From assembly GCF_049651025.1 (NCBI RefSeq), contig NZ_JBASBH010000062.1, forward strand, positions 18,801 to 82,800: 64,000 nucleotides of DNA, in the 5' to 3' direction. The translations under genes were made by a program, and so were the position numbers. Positions 26,091-34,164 of this stretch are shown one piece after another. Each line of letters begins with the position of its first letter. The first letter of the stretch is position 1. This stretch comes from Parvibaculum sp049651025. GTDB taxonomy: Bacteria; Pseudomonadota; Alphaproteobacteria; Parvibaculales; Parvibaculaceae. Under the pieces are notes generated by a model. It ran no database searches and had not been told where the DNA came from. It saw nothing but the letters and a program-made list of their open reading frames with translations.

Positions 26091-26177
26091 TGGTGGCCCC
26101 TGCGGGACTCGAACCCGCACTCCCTTACGAGAAGCAGATTTTAAGTCTGCTGCGTATACCAGTTTCGCCAAGGGGCC
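26091..26177 (-). tRNA. tRNA-Leu, anticodon UAA
   Basis: Read on the minus strand, a 7-bp acceptor stem (GGCCCCT / AGGGGCC), a D arm (GCG / CGC), an anticodon stem GCAGA / TCTGC with loop CTTAAAA, a class II variable arm and a T arm GCGGG-TTCGAGT-CCCGC all fold. The anticodon is TAA. The CCA end is encoded (26091-26093). Confidence 0.97.
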
Positions 26178-26256
26178 CGCCTAGTAATGCCCCCACATAT
26201 GCCCGCTTGAATTGATCCGCGCAACGCAGCAGCGGCGTCTGTTTGGCACAAAAGAA

Positions 26257-26282
26257 AACGGCGGCCCCGAGGGACCGCCGTT
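26257..26282 (-). terminator. Terminator of the small exported-protein gene
   Basis: On the minus strand, AACGGCGG and CCGCCGTT form a stem followed by TTTCTTTTG. It lies 24 bases past the stop of the leftward gene ending at 26306 and ahead of the tRNA gene. Confidence 0.75.
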
Positions 26283-26305
26283 GAATTTCGCAGGTTGAGA
26301 GGCAA

Positions 26306-26557
26306 TTAGCCCTCAAGGCCCTGCCAAACCGGCCAGCAGCTATTGCCGGCGGAAGCGGCGAGCTTCGCCTGAGCTTCCTTGGCGTTCGCGCCATCGGCGC
26401 TCTCGACCTTGCTCTTGCCGCCGGTGCACCAGACGTAGAAGCTGTGCTTGCCAGCCTTCGACATGGCGTCGAAGCTTGAGTCCAGCGCAAAGGCCGAACT
26501 GGACAGCATCATGGTCGCGCCGACTGCAAGACCCAAAATTCCAACCATCTTCTTCAT
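26306..26557 (-). CDS. Small exported protein of unknown function
   Basis: An 83-residue precursor starting at ATG 26557 (GGGAGAG upstream). It has a Sec signal peptide of 24 residues, cleavage near AFA-LD. The mature part is about 59 residues with two Cys (VWCTGG and NSCWPVW) that can form one disulfide, and ends in a Trp-rich NSCWPVWQG. I do not recognise the family. It has its own terminator and a 240-base upstream region, so it is probably a separate transcript. Confidence 0.65.
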   Translation of the reverse strand: MKKMVGILGLAVGATMMLSSSAFALDSSFDAMSKAGKHSFYVWCTGGKSKVESADGANAKEAQAKLAASAGNSCWPVWQGLEG

Positions 26558-26798
26558 TAGCGTCTCTCCCTCCGGGTATCGCTGACCCAAAACTCGTTCT
26601 CAAGCCTTATTTTTTCAAGATCTAAGATGCCCCCCAGCGGCGCCCCTTGCGGGACATTTTTCGGCGAACTTTAGATCCTGTCAGGCGGAAACTGTAACTG
26701 ACTCTGCCTAGATTGTATCCCCTAGTCACGGTTTGAAAGCTGAATCTTTCGTAATGTCGGGGTGAATCTGTTGCAAAATGGCGACAATCCGGGGGACG

Positions 26799-27581
26799 TC
26801 AGACCGGATCGCCGCTGATGGGTTCCGCACCGAAGCCTCGCAGCAATTCCGATGCTTCTTCGACGACGCGGTCGAGCGTTGCCGGGTCCGTGCCGCGCAT
26901 GACGAGACTCGTCCCGAATATTTTGCCCCGGTAGTAGGGATAGGAGCCGATTCCAATCTCCGGGTAGCGCTGCTGCAACTGACCGAGCTTCTCGGCAATC
27001 TGCCCTTCGCCTACTTGCGCGCTCACCGTGCGGCTTTGCATCGTCGCCCCGCCTTCCAGCCGCGCCGTCAAACTGTCCAGCATGACCTGCATGACCATTG
27101 GCACGCCGGCCATGACGAAGACATTGCCGATCTGAAAGCCCGGCGCTTTGCTCAAGGGATTGGCGATCAGGGACGCGCCCTCAGGGATGCGCGCCATGCG
27201 CTTGCGCGCGTCGGTAAATTCGCCGCCCGTTTCCTTGTAATGCGCGTCCAGAATGGCAAGCGCCTCCGGATGGTGGCCTATGGGCACGCCGAAAGCCTTG
27301 GCGACCGAATCCGCCGTTATGTCGTCATGCGTCGGCCCAATGCCGCCGGTCGTGAACACATAATCGTAGCGCGCGCGCACCTCGTTGACCGCGGCGACGA
27401 TCTCCGCCTCGATATCGGGAATGATGCGCGCCTCGCGCACCTGAACGCCGATCTGGTTTAAATGCTTTGCGATATAGGGAAGATTTGAATCGCGCGTCCG
27501 CCCGGAAAGCACCTCGTCGCCGATCAGCAGCACACAGGCTGTAACGAGTTTCTGGCGCGATGGCACCGCAGCTTCCGGCAT
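26799..27581 (-). CDS. Competence/damage-inducible protein A family (CinA N-terminal, MoCF domain)
   Basis: A 260-residue protein that holds only the MoaB/Mog-like domain of CinA. ACVLLIGDEVLSGRTRDSN opens it and TTGGIGPTHDDITADSVAKAF is the molybdopterin-binding-type signature. The C-terminal amidohydrolase (PncC) domain of full CinA is missing. Such stand-alone proteins may act as ADP-ribose or NAD-related pyrophosphatases, as shown for some CinA N-domains. It is divergent from map. Confidence 0.88.
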   Translation of the reverse strand: MPEAAVPSRQKLVTACVLLIGDEVLSGRTRDSNLPYIAKHLNQIGVQVREARIIPDIEAEIVAAVNEVRARYDYVFTTGGIGPTHDDITADSVAKAFGVPIGHHPEALAILDAHYKETGGEFTDARKRMARIPEGASLIANPLSKAPGFQIGNVFVMAGVPMVMQVMLDSLTARLEGGATMQSRTVSAQVGEGQIAEKLGQLQQRYPEIGIGSYPYYRGKIFGTSLVMRGTDPATLDRVVEEASELLRGFGAEPISGDPV

Positions 27582-27735
27582 GACCTGTCCTCAAGAATTA
27601 TTATCCCGCCACAATAGCGCCGCGAAGGTCCAACGGACAAATCCTGACCGCCAATCCATCGTAAAACTTAAGACACTAGGCCGGAGGCCGCCAAAGCCCT
27701 ATGCTGGTAGAAATCTACATTTCGCGGACAAGTCC

Positions 27736-28557
27736 ATGAACTACATCGACGCTTTCGACGCCCCGGTGCGTAACACCGGCCAGATCAAGCTCTACGGCCC
27801 GGAAGCTTTCGAAGGCATGCGCAAGGTTGGCCGCCTCGCGGGCGCCGCGCTCGACATGCTCGTGCCCTTCATCAAGCCGGGCGTCACGACCGACGATATC
27901 GATCGTGCGGTTTATGAGTTCGGCCTCGACAATGGCGCGCTCCCCGCGACGCTCGGCTATCGCGGCTATCGCCATTCCTGCTGCACGTCGATCAATCACG
28001 TCGTCTGCCACGGCATCCCCAGCGACCGCACCTTGCGCGAAGGCGACATCGTCAATGTCGACGTCACCTATATTCTGGATGGATGGCACGGCGACACCAA
28101 CCGCATGTATTACGTCGGCGATGTGCCGCGCAAAGCCGCGCGCCTTTGCGAAGTTACATATGAATCGATGATGCGCGGCATCGCAGCTGTGAAGCCCGGC
28201 GCGAGCCTTGGCGACATTGGCGCGGCGATCCAGGAATATGCCGAAAGCGAACGCTGCTCCGTTGTGCGCGAATTCTGCGGCCACGGCGTCGGCCTCGTCT
28301 TTCACGACATGCCCAACATTCTGCACTACGGCCGACGCGGCGAAGGCGCAAAGCTGAAGCAAGGCATGATCTTCACCATCGAGCCGATGATCAATCTCGG
28401 CAAACCGGGCGTGAAAATCCTCGCCGACGGCTGGACGGCGGTCACGCGCGACCGCTCGCTCTCGGCCCAGTTCGAGCACTCCATCGGCGTTACGGCTGAC
28501 GGCTGCGAAATCTTCACCAAATCGCCTGCAGGACTAGACCTCCCTCCCTATGCCTGA
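27736..28557 (+). CDS. map: Type I methionine aminopeptidase
   Basis: Removes the initiator methionine from nascent proteins. The 273-residue length fits. All five metal ligands are visible: two Asp in VNVDVTYILDGWHGDTNRMYYVG, His in FCGHGVGLVFHDMP, Glu in FTIEPMINLG, and Glu in FEHSIGVT. ATG 27736 gives the standard N-terminus; an in-frame region upstream is non-conserved. It overlaps the radC gene by 8 bases, so the two are translationally linked. Confidence 0.97.
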   Translation: MNYIDAFDAPVRNTGQIKLYGPEAFEGMRKVGRLAGAALDMLVPFIKPGVTTDDIDRAVYEFGLDNGALPATLGYRGYRHSCCTSINHVVCHGIPSDRTLREGDIVNVDVTYILDGWHGDTNRMYYVGDVPRKAARLCEVTYESMMRGIAAVKPGASLGDIGAAIQEYAESERCSVVREFCGHGVGLVFHDMPNILHYGRRGEGAKLKQGMIFTIEPMINLGKPGVKILADGWTAVTRDRSLSAQFEHSIGVTADGCEIFTKSPAGLDLPPYA

Positions 28558-29251
28558 CGCGTCGACGCCTGCCCCTCAACTTGTGGATCATCACGCAGGC
28601 CATCGCGAGCGACTGCGCGCGCGCTTCATGGCCGCGCCTAATGCCGTTCCCGACTACGAACTTCTTGAACTCATTCTCTTCCGCACCATTCCGCGCCGCG
28701 ACGTGAAGCCGCTTGCCAAAGAGCTGATCGCCCTTTTCGGCAGCTTCGGCTCCGTGCTTCACGCCGACCCCGCTCGTCTGCGCGAAGTCAAAGGCATTAA
28801 GGATGCGACGATTATCGATTTCCACATCGCGCGCGAAACGAGCCTGCGGCTGACGCAAGCCAAGGTGATGAAGCGCGAAGTCATTTCGTCATGGACGGCG
28901 CTCATCGACTATTGCTCGGTATCGATGGCCCACAATGCGCTCGAGCAATTCCGCATTCTCTTTCTCGATCGCCAGAACGTGCTGATCGCCGACGAGGTGC
29001 AACAGACCGGCACAATCGACCATACGCCCGTCTATCCGCGCGAAGTGGTCAAGCGCGCGCTCGCGCTCAATGCATCGTCGATCATCCTTGTCCACAATCA
29101 TCCATCCGGCGACCCGACGCCGTCGACCGCCGACATCGAGATGACGAAGAAGATCATCGAAACGGCAAAGCCGCTCGGCATCGCCATTCACGACCACCTC
29201 GTCATCGGCAAAGGCCGCCACGCAAGCTTCAGATCGCTTGGGTTGATCTGA
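28550..29251 (+). CDS. radC: RadC family (JAB/MPN domain) protein
   Basis: A 233-residue protein with an N-terminal helix-hairpin-helix-like region (about 50-95) and the C-terminal JAB metalloprotease-like domain. Its signature is HNHPSGDPTPSTADIEMTK (about 183-201). The link of RadC to recombination repair has been questioned and its biochemical role is unsettled. The gene overlaps the end of map and is convergent with the amidase gene. Confidence 0.93.
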   Translation: MPDASTPAPQLVDHHAGHRERLRARFMAAPNAVPDYELLELILFRTIPRRDVKPLAKELIALFGSFGSVLHADPARLREVKGIKDATIIDFHIARETSLRLTQAKVMKREVISSWTALIDYCSVSMAHNALEQFRILFLDRQNVLIADEVQQTGTIDHTPVYPREVVKRALALNASSIILVHNHPSGDPTPSTADIEMTKKIIETAKPLGIAIHDHLVIGKGRHASFRSLGLI

Positions 29252-29268
29252 AGCTTACGAGTGCGAAT

Positions 29269-30747
29269 TCAGCTCGCGTAAGTCGGCGCGTGCTTGTCCG
29301 CCCAGGGCTGTGCCTGCTCAAGTTCGTATGCGAGCGCGTAGAGAAGCCCTTCGCCACCCATCGCCGCCGCGAACTGGCTGCCGATCGGCAAGCCGTCCTT
29401 GCTCATGCCGAGCGGCACCGACATGGCGGGCGTTCCCGCGATATTGTGGATGGGCGTGTAGGTGACATATTCGATTGTGCGCTTGTAAAGCGTATCGAAG
29501 GGAACCGTCGGCGCTTGGTCGCCGAGCTTCGGCGCAGGCGTCTGCAACACCGGCGTCAGCCACGTGTCGTAATTCGCCATGAAGGCATTCACCTTCTTTT
29601 CGGCCTCCGCAAAATAGGCGAGCGACTTTTGCAGCGCGTCCTTCGGCTTCCTTGCAAAGAATTCGGCGAGACCGATGGTCCAGGGCTCCAGCACGTCTTC
29701 CGGCTTCAGCCCCTTGCTCTTTGCAAGCTGTAGAAGATCGGCCGGGCCAGACGCCCAGACGGTAAGGAAAGCGTCGATCATCTCCTCACCATTTACCGGA
29801 TTTTGCACCTCGATGATTTCATGTCCAAGTCCGGCGCATAGCTTTGCAGTCGCCTCCACCGCCGCCTTCACATCTTCATGCGGCTCCTTGCCGTAATAAT
29901 TGACCGTGTTGAAAGCGATCTTGAGGCGCTTCTTTGACGGGCCGGAGATAAAGCCCACCGGCTTCAGCGGCGAACGATCCTCCGACAGCGAAAACACCAT
30001 GGCATTGTCGCGCACCGTGCGGCTGACACAGTTCTCGACGCCAATATCGGCGGCCATCTTCAATCCGATATTCATCCGCCCCCGGCTCGGCTTCATGCCG
30101 AAAACACCGCACGTCGATGCGGGAATACGGATCGATCCGCCGCCATCCGATGCATGAGCGACCGGCAACATGCCCGATGCCACGGCCGCCGCAGCACCGC
30201 CCGACGAGCCGCCGCTTGAATGTTCGAGATTCCACGGATTGTGACACGGCCCGAGCAGCAGCGATTCCGTCGTGCCGAGCAGCCCGAATTCCGGCGTATT
30301 GGTTTTGCCGAGAATGACCATCCCCGCCTTGATCGCGCTTTCCGGCACAGGCGAGGTCTTGTCCGAAATCATGTTTGCAAAAAGCCGCGAGCCGCTTGTG
30401 TGCCGCGTGCCCTTCACATCGTCGAGATCCTTGATGAGATAGGGAACGCCCGACAGGGGACTGTCCGGCAGCTTGCCCTTGGCCGCCGCCCGCGCCTTGT
30501 CGAAAAACTCCGTCACCACCGCATTGACCTTGGGGTTGACGGCCTCGATGCGCGCGATTGCTGCGTCGACGAGTTCGAGCGCCGTCACTTCCTTCTTACG
30601 CACGAGTTCGGCCTGCGCCATTGCGTCAAGCTTGCCGAAGTTTTCCTTGGCATAGGCAAATGGCGGCCTGAGGCTCGCAGCGCCCGCAACAATGGCGCTC
30701 GCAGCCGCAGTGCCCAGAAACGTGCGGCGATTGAGACGAACGGTCAT
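29269..30747 (-). CDS. Tat-exported amidase-signature enzyme
   Basis: The 492-residue protein has a twin-arginine signal (NRRTFLGTAAASAIV, residues 6-20). The amidase signature catalytic triad is present: Lys106 (LIKDLDD), cis-Ser181 (GGSSGGAAAA) and nucleophile Ser205 (DGGGSIRIPA). It hydrolyses an amide bond, probably in the periplasm because of the Tat signal. Most amidase-signature enzymes are cytoplasmic, so the location is notable. The substrate is unknown. GGGGGAG precedes ATG 30747; the gene is divergent from purB. Confidence 0.9.
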   Translation of the reverse strand: MTVRLNRRTFLGTAAASAIVAGAASLRPPFAYAKENFGKLDAMAQAELVRKKEVTALELVDAAIARIEAVNPKVNAVVTEFFDKARAAAKGKLPDSPLSGVPYLIKDLDDVKGTRHTSGSRLFANMISDKTSPVPESAIKAGMVILGKTNTPEFGLLGTTESLLLGPCHNPWNLEHSSGGSSGGAAAAVASGMLPVAHASDGGGSIRIPASTCGVFGMKPSRGRMNIGLKMAADIGVENCVSRTVRDNAMVFSLSEDRSPLKPVGFISGPSKKRLKIAFNTVNYYGKEPHEDVKAAVEATAKLCAGLGHEIIEVQNPVNGEEMIDAFLTVWASGPADLLQLAKSKGLKPEDVLEPWTIGLAEFFARKPKDALQKSLAYFAEAEKKVNAFMANYDTWLTPVLQTPAPKLGDQAPTVPFDTLYKRTIEYVTYTPIHNIAGTPAMSVPLGMSKDGLPIGSQFAAAMGGEGLLYALAYELEQAQPWADKHAPTYAS

Positions 30748-30910
30748 TATCTCCCCCTGTTTTTGAGTCGGCTCCCTTTTAGGGCTTGAGCATACCCGGG
30801 AAATGGCCGGGTTCAGCCCCAAAATGGCCTGAACCGGAGCCGCCCTTGAGCCCCCTCCCCCCATCTGCTAAACCCTCGTCATTCCCTGCACTTACCGTAA
30901 GGCTTTGCCC

Positions 30911-32224
30911 ATGATCCCCCGCTATTCGCGGCCCGAAATGGTTTCGATCTGGACCCCGGAAACGAAATTCCGCATCTGGTTCGAGATTGAAGCCCATGCC
31001 TGCGATGCGCTGGCGGAACTTGGCGTCATCCCCAAGGATGCGGCAAAGAAGATCTGGGAACTGGGCGGCAAGGCCGAGTTCAACGTCGAGCGCATCGACG
31101 AGATCGAACGCGAAGTGAAGCATGACGTCATCGCCTTCCTGACGCATCTGTCGGAATTCGTCGGCGACGAAAGCCGCTTCATCCATCAGGGCATGACCTC
31201 ATCCGACGTGCTCGACACCTGCCTCAACGTGCAGCTTGTCCGCGCCGCCGATCTTCTGCTGTCGGATATCGACGCCGTGCTCGCCGCCCTGAAGCGCCGC
31301 GCCTATGAATACAAGGACACGCCAACCATCGGCCGCAGCCACGGCATTCATGCCGAGCCGACGACCTTCGGTCTGAAGCTCGCGCAAGCCTATGCCGAGT
31401 TCGAGCGTTGCCGCACGCGCCTCGTTCACGCGCGCGAAGAAGTCGCGACCTGCGCCATCTCCGGCGCGGTCGGCACCTTCGCCAATATCGACCCGCGCGT
31501 TGAAGAACACGTCGCCGAGAAAATGGGTCTCGCGCCCGAACCCGTCTCGACGCAGGTGATCCCGCGCGACCGCCACGCCATGTATTTCGCCACGCTTGGC
31601 GTCATCGCAAGCTGCGTCGAACGCGTCGCCACTGAAATCCGCCATCTGCAGCGCTCGGAAGTGCTCGAAGCCGAGGAGTTCTTCTCCGAAGGCCAGAAGG
31701 GCTCGTCGGCCATGCCGCACAAGCGCAATCCGGTGCTGACGGAAAACCTGACCGGCCTCGCCCGTCTCGTGCGCGGCATGGCGATCCCCGCAATGGAAAA
31801 CGTCGCCCTCTGGCATGAGCGCGACATCTCGCATTCCTCCGTCGAACGCATGATCGGCCCGGACGCGACCGTGACGCTCGACTTCGCGCTGATGCGCCTT
31901 GCCGGTGTCATCGACAAGCTTCTCGTCTATCCCGAGAACATGCAGAAGAACCTCGACAAGCTCGGCGGCCTCGTCCACTCGCAGCGCGTGCTTCTCGCTC
32001 TCACGCAAAAAGGCGTCAGCCGCGAAGACAGCTACCGCCTCGTCCAGCGTAACGCCATGCCCGTCTGGCGCGGTGAAGGAAACTTCCTTGAACTGCTGAA
32101 AGCAGACAAGGACGTCTCCGCGAAGCTTTCCGACAAGGAACTCGAAGACCTCTTCGACCTTGGCTATCACACCAAGCACGTCGACACGATTTTCGCGCGC
32201 GTGTTCGGCAAGGCGGGCAAATAA
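30911..32224 (+). CDS. purB: Adenylosuccinate lyase
   Basis: Splits SAICAR to AICAR and adenylosuccinate to AMP, releasing fumarate. The 437-residue protein begins MIPRYSRPEM, the usual N-terminus for this enzyme in alphaproteobacteria. It carries the fumarase/aspartase signature GSSAMPHKRNP, the catalytic His region (RSHGIHAEPT) and TSSDVLDT. An in-frame TTG at 30905 is less likely than ATG 30911. The rest of the purine cluster is at 39.7-43.7 kb. Confidence 0.97.
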   Translation: MIPRYSRPEMVSIWTPETKFRIWFEIEAHACDALAELGVIPKDAAKKIWELGGKAEFNVERIDEIEREVKHDVIAFLTHLSEFVGDESRFIHQGMTSSDVLDTCLNVQLVRAADLLLSDIDAVLAALKRRAYEYKDTPTIGRSHGIHAEPTTFGLKLAQAYAEFERCRTRLVHAREEVATCAISGAVGTFANIDPRVEEHVAEKMGLAPEPVSTQVIPRDRHAMYFATLGVIASCVERVATEIRHLQRSEVLEAEEFFSEGQKGSSAMPHKRNPVLTENLTGLARLVRGMAIPAMENVALWHERDISHSSVERMIGPDATVTLDFALMRLAGVIDKLLVYPENMQKNLDKLGGLVHSQRVLLALTQKGVSREDSYRLVQRNAMPVWRGEGNFLELLKADKDVSAKLSDKELEDLFDLGYHTKHVDTIFARVFGKAGK

Positions 32225-32227
32225 TCA

Positions 32228-32262
32228 GGTGTCGTCCCGGGACTTGGTCCCGGGACCCATCT
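32228..32262. repeat. Short dispersed palindrome
   Basis: GTCCCGGGACTTGGTCCCGGGAC forms a tight hairpin just after the purB stop. It matches the half-repeat seen in the longer elements at 16119 and 19234. It may also act as a transcription stop, though no T run follows. Confidence 0.6.
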
Positions 32263-32329
32263 TCCTTCACGTCCCCGTCACATTCCGCCCTATACTGCAG
32301 CCATCGACATTCATTCGAGGGCCTGATTC

Positions 32330-33055
32330 ATGCTTCGCACCGCTTTCGACGGCTCGCGCCGCCGCCGCATCTATCTGTTTCGCCACGGCGACGTCTCCTA
32401 CATCAACGATCAGGGCATCCGCGTTGCGGATTCAACCATTGTCCCCCTGACGCCCTGGGGCCGCGAGCAGGCGACGATGACCGGCAAGGCGCTGGCGAAC
32501 ATCCCCTTCGATCGCGCCGTCTCTTCAAGCTTCCCGCGTTCGGTTGAAACGGCAACGCTGATCCTCGAAGGCCGCGGCATCGACGTCGAAAAGAACGATG
32601 CCTTCGTCGAATTTCAGGGCGACAGCTCGACGCGCAATGCCGTCACCGACCTCAACCAGCTTGCCTATGCCTTCAAGGATGCCGCCATTCCCGGCGCCCG
32701 CTATGTCGGCGGCGACAGCTTTGAAGAAGTAAATGCCCGCGTCATCGCCGGCCTCGAATTGCTGCTGGCCGAAGACACATGGGACACGCTCGCCCTCGTC
32801 GCGCATGGGGGCATCAATCGCCTCGTGCTCGGCTGGGCCTTCGACACGGGCCTCGCCTCATTCGCCTCCATCGATCAGAACACCTGCTGCTTCAACGTCA
32901 TCGACGTCGATACGCATCCGGAAACCGGCGCGATCGTTCGCAAGCTCGTCCGCTCCGTGAACACCGCCGTCTATGACGTCGCCAAGGAGGGCAACCACCT
33001 TCTCTCGCTGGAGCAGATCGCCATGCGGTTGAGGAAAGCGGTTCCTGCCTTGTGA
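32330..33055 (+). CDS. Histidine phosphatase family protein
   Basis: A 241-residue phosphoglycerate-mutase-like phosphatase. The catalytic RHG motif is at residues 18-20 (YLFRHGDVSY), the second His is in LVAHGGINRLVL, and the acid and Arg come from SSSFPRSVETATLI. No signal peptide is seen, so it acts in the cytoplasm. The substrate is not predictable. It is 105 bases downstream of purB in the same direction, separated by a short palindrome. Confidence 0.85.
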   Translation: MLRTAFDGSRRRRIYLFRHGDVSYINDQGIRVADSTIVPLTPWGREQATMTGKALANIPFDRAVSSSFPRSVETATLILEGRGIDVEKNDAFVEFQGDSSTRNAVTDLNQLAYAFKDAAIPGARYVGGDSFEEVNARVIAGLELLLAEDTWDTLALVAHGGINRLVLGWAFDTGLASFASIDQNTCCFNVIDVDTHPETGAIVRKLVRSVNTAVYDVAKEGNHLLSLEQIAMRLRKAVPAL

Positions 33056-33070
33056 TTTGAACTTGATGAG

Positions 33071-33096
33071 GGCGGATGGATGAATTTCCATCCGCC
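33071..33096. terminator. Terminator-like hairpin between convergent genes
   Basis: GGCGGATGGA and TCCATCCGCC form a 10-bp perfect stem with a 6-base loop. It lies between the stop codons of the phosphatase and the crotonase genes. There is no T run on either side, so intrinsic termination is uncertain. Confidence 0.45.
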
Positions 33097-33101
33097 TGCC
33101 C

Positions 33102-33878
33102 TCACTTCTTGTTCACGAACTTGTCACTCTCCGCCTGCGCCGAGCGGAAATTCGTGGACAACTGGCTCTGGTCCGCATCTGCATAAGCGCTCACCTTGTG
33201 CAACGCGTTCGCCGTTGCATTGACCGCCTCTTTCACCATGCGTACCGCAGGTGCGGGCATAGCCGCTGCCTTGCCCGCCAGCGCCAAAGCAGCCTCGACG
33301 ACCTTGCCATCGTCGGCCAGCTCATCGACCAGCCCCCAGTCAAGCGCATGTGCAGATCCCATCCGTTCACAAAGGATGCAGATACGCTTGGCGCGTGCGG
33401 GCCCCACCAGTGTCACAAGGCGTGGCAACGCGCCCCATTGCAGATTGATGCCGATTTTCACTTCCGGCACATAAAGAAACGCGTCGCGCCCCATCACGCG
33501 CCAGTCAAGAGCCAGCGGCAGCGCGACGCCTGCGCCGACTGCCATGCCTTCGATCGCCGCCACCGTTATCTGCGGCATGTCTTCCCAAGCCTGGCAAAGT
33601 TTGACGCCTCGATAATAGGTCTGGCGCAATTCAAGATCGGAGCCCGCCGTCACCGTCCGCGAAGCGCGCTCCTTTAGATCGATACCGCCAGAAAAGGCTT
33701 CCCGCGTTCCTGTCAGAACTACGGCCTGGACGGTGAGGTCCTCCTGAAACTGTCGGGCAACATCGGTCAGCTCAAGGATCGTTTCCTGATTGAACGCATT
33801 GCGCGCGCCCTTCCGGTCAAACCTCACAAGCGCCACCGCGCCGTTCTTTTCAATCGATACGTTATTGTAGTTGGCCAT
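33102..33878 (-). CDS. Enoyl-CoA hydratase/isomerase family protein (crotonase fold)
   Basis: A 258-residue crotonase-fold protein starting at ATG 33878. The oxyanion-hole regions are AFSGGIDL (about 61-68) and EGMAVGAGVALPLALDWR (about 110-127); the usual GGG turn is GAG here. The first catalytic Glu is kept (Glu139 in YVPEVKIG); the second position is Arg165 (ARAKRICIL). The C-terminal end (LSTNFRSAQAESDKFVNKK) differs from the common EKR-P-F-x-G tail of the other three copies. The substrate is unknown. Confidence 0.85.
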   Translation of the reverse strand: MANYNNVSIEKNGAVALVRFDRKGARNAFNQETILELTDVARQFQEDLTVQAVVLTGTREAFSGGIDLKERASRTVTAGSDLELRQTYYRGVKLCQAWEDMPQITVAAIEGMAVGAGVALPLALDWRVMGRDAFLYVPEVKIGINLQWGALPRLVTLVGPARAKRICILCERMGSAHALDWGLVDELADDGKVVEAALALAGKAAAMPAPAVRMVKEAVNATANALHKVSAYADADQSQLSTNFRSAQAESDKFVNKK

Positions 33879-34080
33879 AGACGCCCTCCCCTTCTTGTTC
33901 GGCTCAAATGCTACATTAAGCAAAGCAAGCCGCAGCGGTGAAACCCGAACAAAAGCCAAATCATGCTGTGCATGATTGGTGCTACGTCGTGTCCACCAGA
34001 ATGAACTGACCGCTCTTTGCCTCCGCAAGGCGCGAACCGGTCGTGTCGGTTTCCCCGGGTGAGGCATGGCGTCCGGCGTC

Positions 34081-34164
34081 TATTTCACGTTAAATTTTTG
34101 ATGTTTATATATTCTACAATTTTGATATAGTTTAACCTCATAATAACATTTAAAGTTTGTATTA
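34081..34164. promoter_or_regulatory. Very AT-rich leader/promoter region of the sulfate transport genes
   Basis: This 84-base stretch is strikingly AT-rich compared with the GC-rich window. It includes TTTTTGATGTTTATATATTC and TTTTGATATAGTTTAACC. It lies directly before the sulfate-binding protein start, so a strong or regulated promoter is likely. I could not identify a CysB-type or SAM-riboswitch consensus. Confidence 0.5.
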
